In this document: positions 1-9,730 of the stretch, piece after piece
Numbering within the stretch: the first letter of the stretch is position 1
How the letters are laid out: every line of letters begins with the position of its first letter
From: Planctobacterium sp965279005
GTDB lineage: Bacteria > Pseudomonadota > Gammaproteobacteria > Enterobacterales > Alteromonadaceae
Direction: 5' to 3'
Assembly (NCBI GenBank): GCA_965279005.1
Contig: CBDIHK010000027.1
Location: forward strand, 186,001 to 250,000
DNA length: 64,000 bases
The notes under the pieces: generated by a model
Database searches by the model: none
What the model was told of the DNA's origin: nothing
What the model saw: the letters and a program-made list of their open reading frames with translations, nothing else
Program-made: the position numbers and the translations under genes

Positions 1-2
1 TT

Positions 3-614
3 GCCGTCGGCTTTATTATCGCCTCATTACTGGCAGTACCGGTGGGCATCTTATGTGGTTTGAGCAAATCAGCTTATGCTGCCATCAACCCCTTGATCCA
101 GCTATTCAAGCCGGTATCACCTTTGGCTTGGTTACCTTTGGTCACTATGGTGGTGAGTGCCTTGTATGTTAGCGACGATCCAATGTTTAAGAAGTCATTT
201 TTAACCTCGGCATTTACTGTAGCGCTTTGCTGCCTATGGCCCACTTTGATTAACACCGCGGTGGGCGTATCCAGCATTCCCAAAGATTTGCTTAACGTGA
301 GCAAAGTACTTCGCCTAAGGCCAATGGCGCACGTAATCAAGATTGTTTTGCCCGCATCGATCCCTATGATTTTTACCGGCTTGCGGCTGTCCCTCGGTAT
401 TGGCTGGATGGTACTGATTGCCGCTGAAATGCTGGCTCAAAACCCTGGACTCGGCAAATTTGTGTGGGATGAATTTCAAAATGGTAGTTCCAATTCGCTC
501 GCCCGGATCATGGTGGCGGTACTGGTTATCGGTGCTATCGGATTTTTCCTGGATCGCTTGATGCTGTTGTTACAGCGCAAAGTGAGCTGGGATAAAAGTG
601 CCGCCTTACGTTAG
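3..614 (+). CDS. nrtB: Nitrate ABC transporter permease (5' truncated by window)
   Basis: This is the C-terminal part of an inner-membrane permease of the nitrate/taurine-type ABC family. The reading frame is open from base 3, so the start lies upstream of the window. Several hydrophobic helices are visible. The cytoplasmic coupling loop of this family is recognisable around PASIPMIFTGLRLSLGIGW, encoded near 352-408. A 20-bp gap with an AGGAG-type ribosome site separates it from the ATPase gene, and nitrite and nitrate reductase genes follow, so nitrate (or nitrite) is the likely substrate. The solute-binding protein must lie upstream. The family is clear; the substrate is inferred from context. 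Confidence 0.9.
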   Translation, partial: AVGFIIASLLAVPVGILCGLSKSAYAAINPLIQLFKPVSPLAWLPLVTMVVSALYVSDDPMFKKSFLTSAFTVALCCLWPTLINTAVGVSSIPKDLLNVSKVLRLRPMAHVIKIVLPASIPMIFTGLRLSLGIGWMVLIAAEMLAQNPGLGKFVWDEFQNGSSNSLARIMVAVLVIGAIGFFLDRLMLLLQRKVSWDKSAALR

Positions 615-634
615 GCCATCAGGAGAATTAGATT

Positions 635-1474
635 ATGAAAACCCATTTAGATATTTCGCAAGTTGGCATGTCCTTCCCCACACCTAAAGGGGACTTTGTG
701 GCACTACAAGACGTCAATTTGAAAATCGCCGAGGGCGAGTTTATCTCCCTGATTGGCCACTCAGGCTGCGGTAAGTCTACCGTTTTGAATATTGTGGCTG
801 GCCTTTACCAGGCGACTGAAGGCGGCGTTATTTTAGAAAACAAAGAAGTAAATGAACCGGGACCAGAACGAGCGGTGGTATTCCAAAACCATTCATTATT
901 GCCTTGGTTGACGGCTTACCAAAACGTAGAACTGGCGGTCAAACAAACCTGCAAGGATATGGACAAAAAACAGAAGCAGGATTGGATTATGCACAATTTG
1001 GAGCTGGTGCATATGACCCACGCCAAGGACAAGCTGCCCAGTGAAATTTCTGGCGGTATGAAACAACGGGTAGGGATTGCCCGCGCGCTGTCGATGCAGC
1101 CAAAAGTGTTGCTGATGGATGAGCCTTTCGGTGCCTTGGACGCCCTGACCCGTGCCCACTTGCAGGACTCGTTAATGGAAATCCACGCCAGCCTGGGCAA
1201 TACCGTGATCATGATCACCCACGATGTGGATGAAGCAGTGTTGCTATCAGATAGGATCGTTATGATGACCAATGGGCCGGCTGCCAGCATCGGTGAAATC
1301 CTTGAGATTGGTCTAGAGCGCCCGCGCAACCGCATAGAATTGGCCGACAACGCCGAATACAACCATTACCGTCACGAAGTCTTGAGTTTCTTGTATGAAA
1401 AACAGCGCAAGATCGAGACGGTTAGCAATAAAACCAGCACAAAGGCGAAGCATAACACGCCGGATGCGGCATAG
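635..1474 (+). CDS. nrtD: Nitrate ABC transporter ATP-binding protein
   Basis: This is a 279-aa ABC ATPase that powers the preceding permease at the inner face of the cytoplasmic membrane. Walker A is GHSGCGKST at residues 41-49, the ABC signature is SGGMKQR near residue 139, Walker B is LLMDEP near residue 160, and the switch histidine is in MITHDVDEA. It has the single-domain NrtD/SsuB layout and lacks the binding-protein fusion of NrtC. The C-terminal tail of about 25 residues is polar and Lys/Thr-rich. The stop codon lies a few bases before the nirB start, so translation is probably coupled. Confidence 0.93.
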   Translation: MKTHLDISQVGMSFPTPKGDFVALQDVNLKIAEGEFISLIGHSGCGKSTVLNIVAGLYQATEGGVILENKEVNEPGPERAVVFQNHSLLPWLTAYQNVELAVKQTCKDMDKKQKQDWIMHNLELVHMTHAKDKLPSEISGGMKQRVGIARALSMQPKVLLMDEPFGALDALTRAHLQDSLMEIHASLGNTVIMITHDVDEAVLLSDRIVMMTNGPAASIGEILEIGLERPRNRIELADNAEYNHYRHEVLSFLYEKQRKIETVSNKTSTKAKHNTPDAA

Positions 1475-1485
1475 GAGTGGTCATC

Positions 1486-4086
1486 ATGGCAAACCCAAAT
1501 TCAAATCCTATTGTTGTAGTTGGCAACGGTATGGTTGGCCATCACTTTGTGACCCAACTAAAACAGCAAGCCCCTGGTATCGACATTGTGGTGCTAAGTG
1601 GTGAACCCCGCTTGGCCTATGACCGGGTGCATCTATCCGAATTTTTTAAAGGTAAATCTGCCGATGACTTGGCTTTAACGACACCCGCCCAATACGATGA
1701 AATGGGCGTGCAATACTATACCAATGCCGAGGTGGTGTCGGTGGATACCGAAGCTAAAATTGTGACAACCCGCCAAGGTCAGCAGTATTCATATAGTAAG
1801 TTGGTACTTGCAACCGGTTCATATCCTTTTGTCCCGCCTATTCCTGGCAAGGATCAAGATCACTGTTTGGTATACCGCACAATCGAAGATTTGGAAGCCA
1901 TCCAAGCTTCTGCCGCCGTCAGCAAGATTGGTGTCGTTGTCGGTGGGGGGTTGTTGGGTTTGGAAGCGGCCAATGCCCTCAAAGAAGCAGGGTTGGAAAC
2001 CCATGTGGTGGAATTTGCACCGCAATTGATGGCGGTGCAGCTAGACGCGGGTGGCGGCGACTTGCTCAAACGCAAAATAGAAGAACTTGGCGTTAAGGTG
2101 CATACCAGCAAAGTGACGCAAGTGATCGCCGATTCTGAGCAAGCCCGCTATCAACTGGAATTTAAAGATGGCAGTGTGTTGCCTACCGATTTGGTGCTGT
2201 TCTCAGCCGGGATAAGGCCGCAGGATCAGGTGGCTAAAACCATTGGTTTAGATCTCGGTGAACGCGGCGGTATTTCGATTAATGACCAATGCCTAACGTC
2301 GGATCCATCAATTTATGCTATTGGAGAATGTGCAGTTTGGAATAAACGCGTATTTGGTTTAGTGGCACCTGGGTACCAAATGGCACGGGTAGCAGCCAGC
2401 CATATTGCAGGAGGTGATATGGCATTTACTGGTGCTGATATGAGCACTAAGTTAAAACTGTTGGGTGTCGATGTAGGATCGATTGGCGATGCCCATGCCA
2501 GAACCCCAGGTGCCCTTACTTATACCTACCAAAACCAACCACAGCAGGTGTACAAAAAAATTGTGGTGGACGCCGCGCAGAAGCACCTGTTAGGTGCGGT
2601 GCTGGTGGGTGATACCAGCGATTATGACACGCTATTGCAATTCGCCCTAAACGGCATGGATCTACCGGAGCAGCCTGAGTCGCTCATTTTACCTAGCTTT
2701 GACGGTGCCCCCGCATTGGCTGCTGGGGGGTTGCCCGATAGTGCCACTGTGTGCTCCTGCCACAATGTGTCCAAAGCCGACATCGTTAGCGCGATGGACG
2801 GTTTGCAAGCTGAAGGCAAGGCCTGCGATATAGGCGGCGTTAAGCAGTGTACTAAGGCCAGCACTGGTTGTGGTGGTTGTAGCGCCTTGTTAAAAACCGT
2901 GGTGGAAACCGAGCTGGCCGAGCGCGGTGTTGAAGTCAAAAAAGACATCTGCGAACACTTCCCCTACAGCCGCCAGGAGCTATACCACCTGATCCGGGTC
3001 GGTCAAATCAAGAGCTTTGAACAACTTTTGGCTGAACATGGCACGGGATTGGGTTGTGATATTTGTAAACCCGCGGCGGCTTCAATATTGGCATCTGCTT
3101 GGAATGACTACATTTTGAAAAAGCCCCATGTTGGCTTGCAGGATACTAATGACAGGTATTTGGCTAACATGCAAAAAGACGGTACCTACTCGGTGGTGCC
3201 GCGTATCGCCGGTGGTGAAGTCACTCCAGATAAGTTGATTGTCTTGGGTGAAGTCGCTAAAGAATACGGTTTGTATTGCAAAATTACCGGTGGCCAGCGT
3301 ATCGATTTATTTGGCGCCAGGTTGGAGCAATTACCAGAAATCTGGGAAAAGCTTATCAATGCCGGTTTTGAGACTGGCCACGCTTATGGCAAGGCATTGC
3401 GTACGGTAAAATCCTGCGTAGGTAGTACTTGGTGCCGCTATGGCGTGCAGGACAGTGTTGGCACAGCCATTGATATTGAAGGACGCTACAAAGGCCTACG
3501 CGCGCCCCACAAAATTAAGATGGCGGTATCGGGTTGTACCCGTGAATGCGCCGAAGCCCAAAGCAAAGATGTGGGTGTGATAGCTACCGACCAAGGTTGG
3601 AACCTCTACGTTTGTGGTAATGGTGGTATGAAACCCCGCCACGCGGATTTATTCGCCACCGATCTCGATACCGAGACCTTAGTCAAATACATCGACCGCT
3701 TCTTGATGTTTTACATCAAAACGGCGGATCGCTTGCAGCGAACTTCAGTTTGGATGGAAAACCTGGAAGGTGGCTTGGACTACCTGCGTGAAGTCATTAT
3801 CGAAGATAGCTTGGGTATTGCCGAGGAGCTTGAACAGCAAATGCAGCAGGTCATCGGTACTTACCAGTGCGAGTGGAAAACCACCATTGAAAGTCCTGAA
3901 GCCTTGAAACGCTTCCGCCAGTTTGTGAACAGCCCAGACCAAGACGACAACGTAGTATTTGTACAAGAGAGGCACCAAGTGCGCCCGGCAACAGCGGAAG
4001 AAAAACAGCAGCTTTGGCAACAGCAAAAGATTGCCACCATTGAACCTGTTGCAACCGAAGCCAAACCCGAACCGGTGGAGGTGTAA
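1486..4086 (+). CDS. nirB: Assimilatory nitrite reductase [NAD(P)H] large subunit
   Basis: This cytoplasmic subunit reduces nitrite to ammonium with NAD(P)H, using FAD, [Fe-S] and sirohaem. An N-terminal pyridine nucleotide-disulfide oxidoreductase domain spans about residues 1-410. Next come Bfd-like [2Fe-2S] segments (CSCHN, then CTKASTGCGGC; a second CDIC motif near residue 530), then the ferredoxin-like half domain and the sirohaem/[4Fe-4S] domain. The cluster cysteines are in CVGSTWC and GCTREC. The ATG at 1486 is preferred over an in-frame GTG at 1477 because AGGAG lies just upstream of 1486. At about 866 aa it is normal length for NirB. It sits between the transporter and nirD in one operon. 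Confidence 0.97.
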   Translation: MANPNSNPIVVVGNGMVGHHFVTQLKQQAPGIDIVVLSGEPRLAYDRVHLSEFFKGKSADDLALTTPAQYDEMGVQYYTNAEVVSVDTEAKIVTTRQGQQYSYSKLVLATGSYPFVPPIPGKDQDHCLVYRTIEDLEAIQASAAVSKIGVVVGGGLLGLEAANALKEAGLETHVVEFAPQLMAVQLDAGGGDLLKRKIEELGVKVHTSKVTQVIADSEQARYQLEFKDGSVLPTDLVLFSAGIRPQDQVAKTIGLDLGERGGISINDQCLTSDPSIYAIGECAVWNKRVFGLVAPGYQMARVAASHIAGGDMAFTGADMSTKLKLLGVDVGSIGDAHARTPGALTYTYQNQPQQVYKKIVVDAAQKHLLGAVLVGDTSDYDTLLQFALNGMDLPEQPESLILPSFDGAPALAAGGLPDSATVCSCHNVSKADIVSAMDGLQAEGKACDIGGVKQCTKASTGCGGCSALLKTVVETELAERGVEVKKDICEHFPYSRQELYHLIRVGQIKSFEQLLAEHGTGLGCDICKPAAASILASAWNDYILKKPHVGLQDTNDRYLANMQKDGTYSVVPRIAGGEVTPDKLIVLGEVAKEYGLYCKITGGQRIDLFGARLEQLPEIWEKLINAGFETGHAYGKALRTVKSCVGSTWCRYGVQDSVGTAIDIEGRYKGLRAPHKIKMAVSGCTRECAEAQSKDVGVIATDQGWNLYVCGNGGMKPRHADLFATDLDTETLVKYIDRFLMFYIKTADRLQRTSVWMENLEGGLDYLREVIIEDSLGIAEELEQQMQQVIGTYQCEWKTTIESPEALKRFRQFVNSPDQDDNVVFVQERHQVRPATAEEKQQLWQQQKIATIEPVATEAKPEPVEV

Positions 4087-4088
4087 CC

Positions 4089-4433
4089 ATGCAATGGCAA
4101 CCCTTATGCAATATTAATGACCTAATTGAAAACGCGGGCGTGTGTGCCAAGTTCCAAGGCCAACAAATCGCCTTATTTTGCCTTAACCAAGGACAGGACA
4201 AGGATAACCGCCTATTTGCACTTGCCAATTGGGATCCGATTGGCGGTGCCAACGTGTTAAGCCGGGGCATCATCGGCTCTGTATCGGGTGAACCTGTGGT
4301 GGCGTCGCCACTGTACAAGCAGCATTTTAGCCTGGAATCCGGTCAGTGCCTCGAGGATGAAGCCGTTAAAGTCCCGGTTTACCAAGTCAGGCAAAACTGT
4401 GATCTGGTTGAGATAGCGGCACAGCCGCAATAA
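4089..4433 (+). CDS. nirD: Nitrite reductase small subunit
   Basis: This 114-aa Rieske-fold subunit partners with NirB. It shows the NirD signature VLSRGIIG followed by EPVVASPLYKQHF, and like other NirD proteins it lacks the paired Cys/His ligands of true Rieske centres, so it is structural rather than a cluster carrier. The start lies two bases after the nirB stop, which implies tight translational coupling. The nasA start lies three bases after its stop. Confidence 0.95.
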   Translation: MQWQPLCNINDLIENAGVCAKFQGQQIALFCLNQGQDKDNRLFALANWDPIGGANVLSRGIIGSVSGEPVVASPLYKQHFSLESGQCLEDEAVKVPVYQVRQNCDLVEIAAQPQ

Positions 4434-4436
4434 GCA

Positions 4437-7208
4437 ATGGACAAAGCCATGAATTTGCCTGCCCACAATAATTTGTTGCTGCAATCCTTCCCCAGCTTGC
4501 GCCGCACCGCTTGTCCCTATTGTGGCGTCGGTTGCGGTGTGGATGCCAAAGTAGACTTCTCGTTGGATGATTCAGGTAAGGCTTGCAGTAAGCTATTGCA
4601 GGTTTCAGGTACGCCTGAGCATCCAGCCAACTATGGCAGGTTATGTGTCAAAGGCAGCAAATTGGTGGAGACCAATGGCCAAGAAGGCCGTTTGCTGCGC
4701 CCAATGATCCGTGGGCAACAGGCATCTTGGGATGAAGCGATTGCTGCCGTTGCAACCGGTTTTAGCCAAAGTATCGATCAATACGGGCCTGATTCTGTTG
4801 CTTTTTATGTCTCCGGGCAGTTGTTGACTGAAGATTATTATGTCGCCAATAAATTGATGAAGGGCTACATCGGTAGCGGCAATATTGATACCAATTCGCG
4901 CTTGTGCATGTCATCAGCGGTCGCAGGTTACAAGCGGGCATTTGGTGCTGATGCCGTACCCTGCAGCTATGAAGATCTAGAACAAGCGCAACTGCTGGTA
5001 TTGGTGGGTTCCAACGCCGCCTGGACCCATCCAGTATTGTTCCAACGCATTGAACGCGCCAAGCAACTTAACCCAGCCATGAAAATTGTGGTGGTGGATC
5101 CACGCCGCACTGCCAGTTGCGAGATCGCTGATTTGCACCTTGCCATTAAACCTGGCTCAGACGTCGCCCTATTCAATGGTTTGTTGGCGTACCTCAAGCA
5201 AAACGATGGCCTTGACTGGCATTATATCCACCAATATACCGAGGGGTTTGCCGCCAGTTTGCAATCGGCTAGCCGCTGGTGCCCTGAGCGGGTTGCAGAG
5301 TATTGTGATGTGCCTTTGGCAAAGCTGAAACAGTTTTATGGTTGGTTTTGCCAAAGCAACAACGCAGTCAGTCTCTATTCAATGGGGGTTAACCAATCAA
5401 CTAGTGGTGTTGATAAATCTAACGCTATCATTAATTGCCACTTAGCTACCGGCAATATTGGTAAACCCGGCGCTGGACCATTTTCTATCACGGGCCAGCC
5501 CAATGCCATGGGCGGACGCGAAGTAGGCGGCCTAGCCAACATGTTGGCCGCACACATGGATATTAATAATCCGCAGCACCGGCAGCAATTGCAGGCGTTT
5601 TGGCAATCGCCCACCATGGCGCAACAGCCTGGCCTGATGGCGCTAGATTTGATCGATAAGATTGAAGCGGGCGAAGTTAAAGCAGTGTGGATAATGGCTA
5701 CCAACCCATTGCTTAGCTTGCCCGACCGGGACAAAGTGGCCGACGCCCTGAAAAAGTGTGAGTTAGTGGTGGTTTCAGACTGCGTTGCTAAAAATGACAC
5801 CCTGGCTTTTGCTGATGTGGTTTTGCCAGCTACGGGTTGGTCTGAAAAAAACGGTACTGTTACTAATTCAGAGCGTCGGATTTCACGGCAGCGCGGGCTT
5901 TTGCGGCCACCAGGTGAAGCCAGGCACGATTGGCAAATCATATGCTCTGTGGCCAATGCTATGGGCTTTGATGGCTTTGCCTACCAGCACGCTTATGAAA
6001 TTTTTAACGAACATATCGCGCTATCAGGTTATAAAAACCAAGGCCAGCGGGCATTTGATTTGTCTGGTTTAGGCCAGTTGAACCTAAGCCAATACGACAA
6101 CTTTTCACCCATCCAGTGGCCTGTAAACCAGCTGCACCCCAAAGGCTGCAAGCAACTATTTACTGATGGCATCTTCTTCACGCCATCCAGCAAGGCGCAG
6201 TTTGTGCCGCTAGAACCCAAAATGCCAACGCAACTGACCAGCACCCGTTTTCCCATGGTACTCAATACCGGTAGGGTGCGGGATCAGTGGCACAGCATGA
6301 CGCGGACCGGCAAGGCCAGTGAACTGCTACAGCACATGGATAAACCACAACTGCATATGCATCCAAAAGATGCAGCTCGGCGTGGATTGCAGCAAGATGC
6401 TTTAGTGTTGGTGAAAGGGCACAACGATAGCCAGTGCATTTTACATTGCCATATTGATGAACAGCAGCGCCCTGGGGAAGTCTTTGCGCCAATGCATTGG
6501 AACCGGCAGTACGGTTCTGATTGCAATGTGAACTGTGTGATGCGGGCGGTTGCGGATCCTATTTCAGGCCAACCTGAGTTAAAACACGCGGCTGTCAGTA
6601 TCGAGCCTGTTTCATTTGATAGCTATTTTTTAGTCAGCAGCCGCAACGACATTGCCGCAGAGCGATTAACCGCCATGTCTGATTATTGGTTGAAGTTGCC
6701 GTTTGCTGGTGGCGTTTGCATTTTGTTTGGCCTAAAGGAAGCGCCTGAAGACGGCTGGCAGTGGTTGGCTCAATTGTTTGATACTGATAGTGCCAGTATC
6801 AGCATTAACGCGCCGAGCCAGTCGGGATGGCTTTTGCAAACTATTGGCGAAAGTGCATCACAGTTGAATGCCATCGCTTGGCAAAGTGCAGAATTACCTT
6901 CGCTGGAGCTGCCTTGGTATAGCCATTTAATGCAGCAAGACCAGTTATCTGAAGGGGAGTTGGTCAAAGCACTGCAGTACCAACCCGATCCCAAATTTGA
7001 CCAAGGCCGGACAGTGTGCAGCTGTTTTCAGGTGGCTGAAAAAACCATCAAACAAGCCATAGTTGATGGCTGCCACAGCGTTGCTGCCCTTGGTGACAAA
7101 CTCCAATGCGGGACTAATTGTGGTTCTTGCAAACCAGAGCTATCGGCACTTATCCAGGCACAAAAAACAGCCACTCAACAACATCAAACTTCAGGGGAGC
7201 TAGTATGA
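4437..7208 (+). CDS. nasA: Assimilatory nitrate reductase catalytic subunit
   Basis: This 923-aa cytoplasmic molybdopterin oxidoreductase reduces nitrate to nitrite. The N-terminal [4Fe-4S] motif is CPYCGVGC followed by GRLCVKG. Molybdopterin domains follow, including SRLCMSSAVAGYKRAFG and LNTGRVRDQWHSMTRTG. The last ~60 residues form a Bfd-like [2Fe-2S] domain (VCSCFQV, then CGTNCGSCKP). This extra domain is typical of NasA proteins that accept electrons from a ferredoxin or flavoprotein partner. No separate NasB-type NADH reductase is seen downstream, so the electron donor is unknown here. The stop overlaps the cobA start as ATGA. Confidence 0.96.
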   Translation: MDKAMNLPAHNNLLLQSFPSLRRTACPYCGVGCGVDAKVDFSLDDSGKACSKLLQVSGTPEHPANYGRLCVKGSKLVETNGQEGRLLRPMIRGQQASWDEAIAAVATGFSQSIDQYGPDSVAFYVSGQLLTEDYYVANKLMKGYIGSGNIDTNSRLCMSSAVAGYKRAFGADAVPCSYEDLEQAQLLVLVGSNAAWTHPVLFQRIERAKQLNPAMKIVVVDPRRTASCEIADLHLAIKPGSDVALFNGLLAYLKQNDGLDWHYIHQYTEGFAASLQSASRWCPERVAEYCDVPLAKLKQFYGWFCQSNNAVSLYSMGVNQSTSGVDKSNAIINCHLATGNIGKPGAGPFSITGQPNAMGGREVGGLANMLAAHMDINNPQHRQQLQAFWQSPTMAQQPGLMALDLIDKIEAGEVKAVWIMATNPLLSLPDRDKVADALKKCELVVVSDCVAKNDTLAFADVVLPATGWSEKNGTVTNSERRISRQRGLLRPPGEARHDWQIICSVANAMGFDGFAYQHAYEIFNEHIALSGYKNQGQRAFDLSGLGQLNLSQYDNFSPIQWPVNQLHPKGCKQLFTDGIFFTPSSKAQFVPLEPKMPTQLTSTRFPMVLNTGRVRDQWHSMTRTGKASELLQHMDKPQLHMHPKDAARRGLQQDALVLVKGHNDSQCILHCHIDEQQRPGEVFAPMHWNRQYGSDCNVNCVMRAVADPISGQPELKHAAVSIEPVSFDSYFLVSSRNDIAAERLTAMSDYWLKLPFAGGVCILFGLKEAPEDGWQWLAQLFDTDSASISINAPSQSGWLLQTIGESASQLNAIAWQSAELPSLELPWYSHLMQQDQLSEGELVKALQYQPDPKFDQGRTVCSCFQVAEKTIKQAIVDGCHSVAALGDKLQCGTNCGSCKPELSALIQAQKTATQQHQTSGELV

Positions 7209-8143
7209 GCTTTACATCAATTATTACCCCTTTGTTATGGCCTGTGTCTGGCCTGAGGCAACTATTTCGCCAGCAGCACAATTGGTGGGCGAATAACAAG
7301 GTTTACGGTAGCTCAGGTGGTTTGTTTAAGAAGCAAATCCGAGTTGGTAAAAAAGGCCAGGGTAAAGTCTATATCTTGGGTGCAGGACCTGGCGACCCAG
7401 AATTGCTGACATTAAAAGCTTACCGCTTGTTACAGCAAGCTGACGTGGTGCTATTTGACTGGTTGGTTTCTAAAGAACTATTGGATCTTATTCCGCAGCA
7501 GACTATGCGCCAATTCGTTGGCAAACGTTGTGGCCAGCATGCCTGTCCACAGGAAACCATCTGCAACCTGATGCAATCCCATGCCAGTTTGGGTCGGACG
7601 GTTGTGCGTTTAAAGGGCGGCGATCCCAGTATATTTGGTAGGGTTAGCGAAGAATGTATGGCATTAGAAAAAGCCAGTATTCCCTTTGCCATTGTGCCAG
7701 GTGTGACAGCGGCGTCGGGTATGGCGGCATACACAGGTATGCCATTGACCGACCGGCGTTATGCGCAAAGTGTGCGCTTTATTACTGCGACTATGAAAGA
7801 TCCGAGCCTAGAACCCGACTGGTCAAAGCTAGTTGCTGAGCCGGGTACTAAAACAGGTCAAGACACCCTGGTGTTTTACATGGGGTTGCAGCGTATTGGC
7901 AAAATTAGCCAAAGGTTAGTTGACCATGGCATGCCCCGCGACATGCCGGTTGCAGTGGTTGATCAGGCGACTACCAGTGCCCAGCGGGTAGTGCCTGGCA
8001 CATTATCGAACATCGCCGAAGAGGTGGCGGCTGCCCAACTCCAAGGGCCGGCACTATTAGTGGTGGGACAGGTCACCGCACAGCCATTTATGGTTGACCT
8101 TGGCATGCTTAATCATGCCTGCCAAACCAGTGCCATTGCATAA
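7205..8143 (+). CDS. cobA: Uroporphyrinogen-III C-methyltransferase
   Basis: This SAM-dependent enzyme makes precorrin-2, the precursor of the sirohaem used by NirB. The TP-methylase signatures are present: GAGPGDPELLTLKA, VRLKGGDPSIFGR and a PGVTAASG-type loop. The ATG at 7205 overlaps the nasA TGA and gives about 312 aa; the frame extends upstream, but that would run inside nasA. About 50 residues precede the catalytic core, with a hydrophobic and aromatic start not usual for CobA. No CysG-type dehydrogenase/ferrochelatase domain is fused, so those steps must be encoded elsewhere. Its location in the operon ties cofactor supply to nitrite reductase production. Confidence 0.94.
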   Translation: MSFTSIITPLLWPVSGLRQLFRQQHNWWANNKVYGSSGGLFKKQIRVGKKGQGKVYILGAGPGDPELLTLKAYRLLQQADVVLFDWLVSKELLDLIPQQTMRQFVGKRCGQHACPQETICNLMQSHASLGRTVVRLKGGDPSIFGRVSEECMALEKASIPFAIVPGVTAASGMAAYTGMPLTDRRYAQSVRFITATMKDPSLEPDWSKLVAEPGTKTGQDTLVFYMGLQRIGKISQRLVDHGMPRDMPVAVVDQATTSAQRVVPGTLSNIAEEVAAAQLQGPALLVVGQVTAQPFMVDLGMLNHACQTSAIA

Positions 8144-8371
8144 GCAAAACCAGAATATAGGAGATCCTGCCTACCGCAAAATAAAACTAATTTGATCCTC
8201 AAAAAAAGACACCCAACAAACGGTAACGGCGCTAAGGATAGTGTTTAACAGGAACGTTACTAGGGCAGGAAAGCCAGCAGGCTATGTAAGCCTAAACAAC
8301 AAAAAACAACACGGCCGGTGGGCAATACCTGCATAGGTCGCACGACACGCACTTTTTAAGAGGAACACATT

Positions 8372-9577
8372 ATGGCTACTCAATTAAAAAAACTGTCTTT
8401 TGCCCTTGCGACAATATTTGCTGCAACTCAGCAACCTGTCATGGCTGCAGAAGGTGGTTCATCAAGTTTGACAGAGGCGTTTTCAGACTCAAAGGTCAAG
8501 CTATCATGGCGCTACCGCTATGAAGGTGTTGACCAGGATGGGATAGACGAAGATGCAACTGCCAATACCATCAAAGCCCGGCTTACCGCCACAACAGGCT
8601 CCTATTCTGGTTTGCAGGCGGTAGTGGAATTTGATTATGTGGCAGAACTTTTCGACGAAGATTACAACAATACCATCAACGGCGAAACAACCTACCCAGT
8701 GGTAGCAGACCCCGACGGTAGTGATTTGAACCAGGCGTTCTTAAAGTACAAAGGTAAAAGCAGCACATTTAGCTTTGGCCGACAGCGTATCAATCACAAT
8801 AACCAGCGTTTTGTCGGTGGTGTTGCCTGGCGCCAAAACGAGCAAACTTTTGATGCTGTGCGCTGGCAAAGCAAAGTATCTGGCGATTTGAGCTTGGACT
8901 ACAGCTATGCCTATCGGGTTAACCGCATTTTTGGTAGCAAAAATCCCAACGGGGATTTAGATGTTGATTTGCACATGTTCAACGCCAAATACAACATTGG
9001 CAAAGGCCAAAATTTGGCAGCATTTTTCTACAGCATGGACTTCGATGATGCCTTGGCATTGTCAAACCGGACTTTTGGTTTAGATTACACGCTAAAAGCT
9101 GACAATGGCCTAGGTTTGCACCTAGCCTACGCCAGCCAGTCGGATACGGGCGATAATCCAGTAGATTATGATGCTGACTACTATGCCATTGATGTCAGTG
9201 CCAAGCTGTCCAAAGTCACTTTAACTGCTGGCTTTGAATCTCTAGGCGCCGACAATGGCAAGGGCTTTGTTACGCCATTGGCAACGTTACATAAATTCCA
9301 AGGTTGGACCGACAAGTTCCTAGGCACACCAGGAACAGGGGTCGAAGATCTCTGGTTTAAAGCGGCTACCAAGGTGTCTGGCGTGGGGATGGCGGTGGTA
9401 TACCATCAGTTCGATGCTGAAACCGGTGGCGGTGATTTGGGCAGCGAACTGGGCTTTGTAGCCAACTATGCCTTTAACCCTAATTACAAGCTGCTATTTA
9501 AATATGCCAGCTATGATTCGGATGGCCATGCCACAGACACCGATAAGGTCTGGCTGCAATTAGCCGCAAGCTACTAG
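8372..9577 (+). CDS. Outer-membrane porin-like beta-barrel protein
   Basis: This 401-aa protein has a signal peptide ending near PVMAAEG and then alternating aromatic/polar beta strands typical of a porin. The C-terminus LQLAASY ends in an aromatic residue, as expected of a BAM-recognised beta-signal. It follows the nitrate operon on the same strand after 228 bp, with RBS AGAGGAA before the ATG. It is followed by a hairpin, so it may be the last gene of the nitrate unit and supply nitrate diffusion across the outer membrane. That role is inferred from position only. The family resembles alginate-export or short-chain porins, but I cannot assign a specific one. Confidence 0.8.
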   Translation: MATQLKKLSFALATIFAATQQPVMAAEGGSSSLTEAFSDSKVKLSWRYRYEGVDQDGIDEDATANTIKARLTATTGSYSGLQAVVEFDYVAELFDEDYNNTINGETTYPVVADPDGSDLNQAFLKYKGKSSTFSFGRQRINHNNQRFVGGVAWRQNEQTFDAVRWQSKVSGDLSLDYSYAYRVNRIFGSKNPNGDLDVDLHMFNAKYNIGKGQNLAAFFYSMDFDDALALSNRTFGLDYTLKADNGLGLHLAYASQSDTGDNPVDYDADYYAIDVSAKLSKVTLTAGFESLGADNGKGFVTPLATLHKFQGWTDKFLGTPGTGVEDLWFKAATKVSGVGMAVVYHQFDAETGGGDLGSELGFVANYAFNPNYKLLFKYASYDSDGHATDTDKVWLQLAASY

Positions 9578-9590
9578 TCATTTGCAGATT

Positions 9591-9611
9591 GCGGCACCTT
9601 TGTGGTGCCGC
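9591..9611 (+). terminator. Hairpin after porin gene
   Basis: A perfect 8-bp stem (GCGGCACC/GGTGCCGC) with a 5-nt loop lies 14 bp after the porin stop. The downstream tract is only weakly T-rich, so it could be a modest terminator or an mRNA-stabilising 3' hairpin. Confidence 0.6.
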
Positions 9612-9651
9612 TCATCTCTAAAGTGCATTAAAAAGATTATTTTTAGAGCAA

Positions 9652-9667
9652 TGTTTCATATGGAACA
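9652..9667. promoter_or_regulatory. Near-perfect palindrome, possible operator
   Basis: TGTTTCATATGGAACA is a 16-bp palindrome with one mismatched pair, centred on CATATG. It lies about 65 bp upstream of the unknown membrane-protein gene, where an operator could sit. No regulator is assigned. Confidence 0.3.
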
Positions 9668-9730
9668 TAGTCAAGGGTTCGTAATAAGCAAAAAGCGCTG
9701 CAGGGATATCTAAAAACCCTAACGATACAT

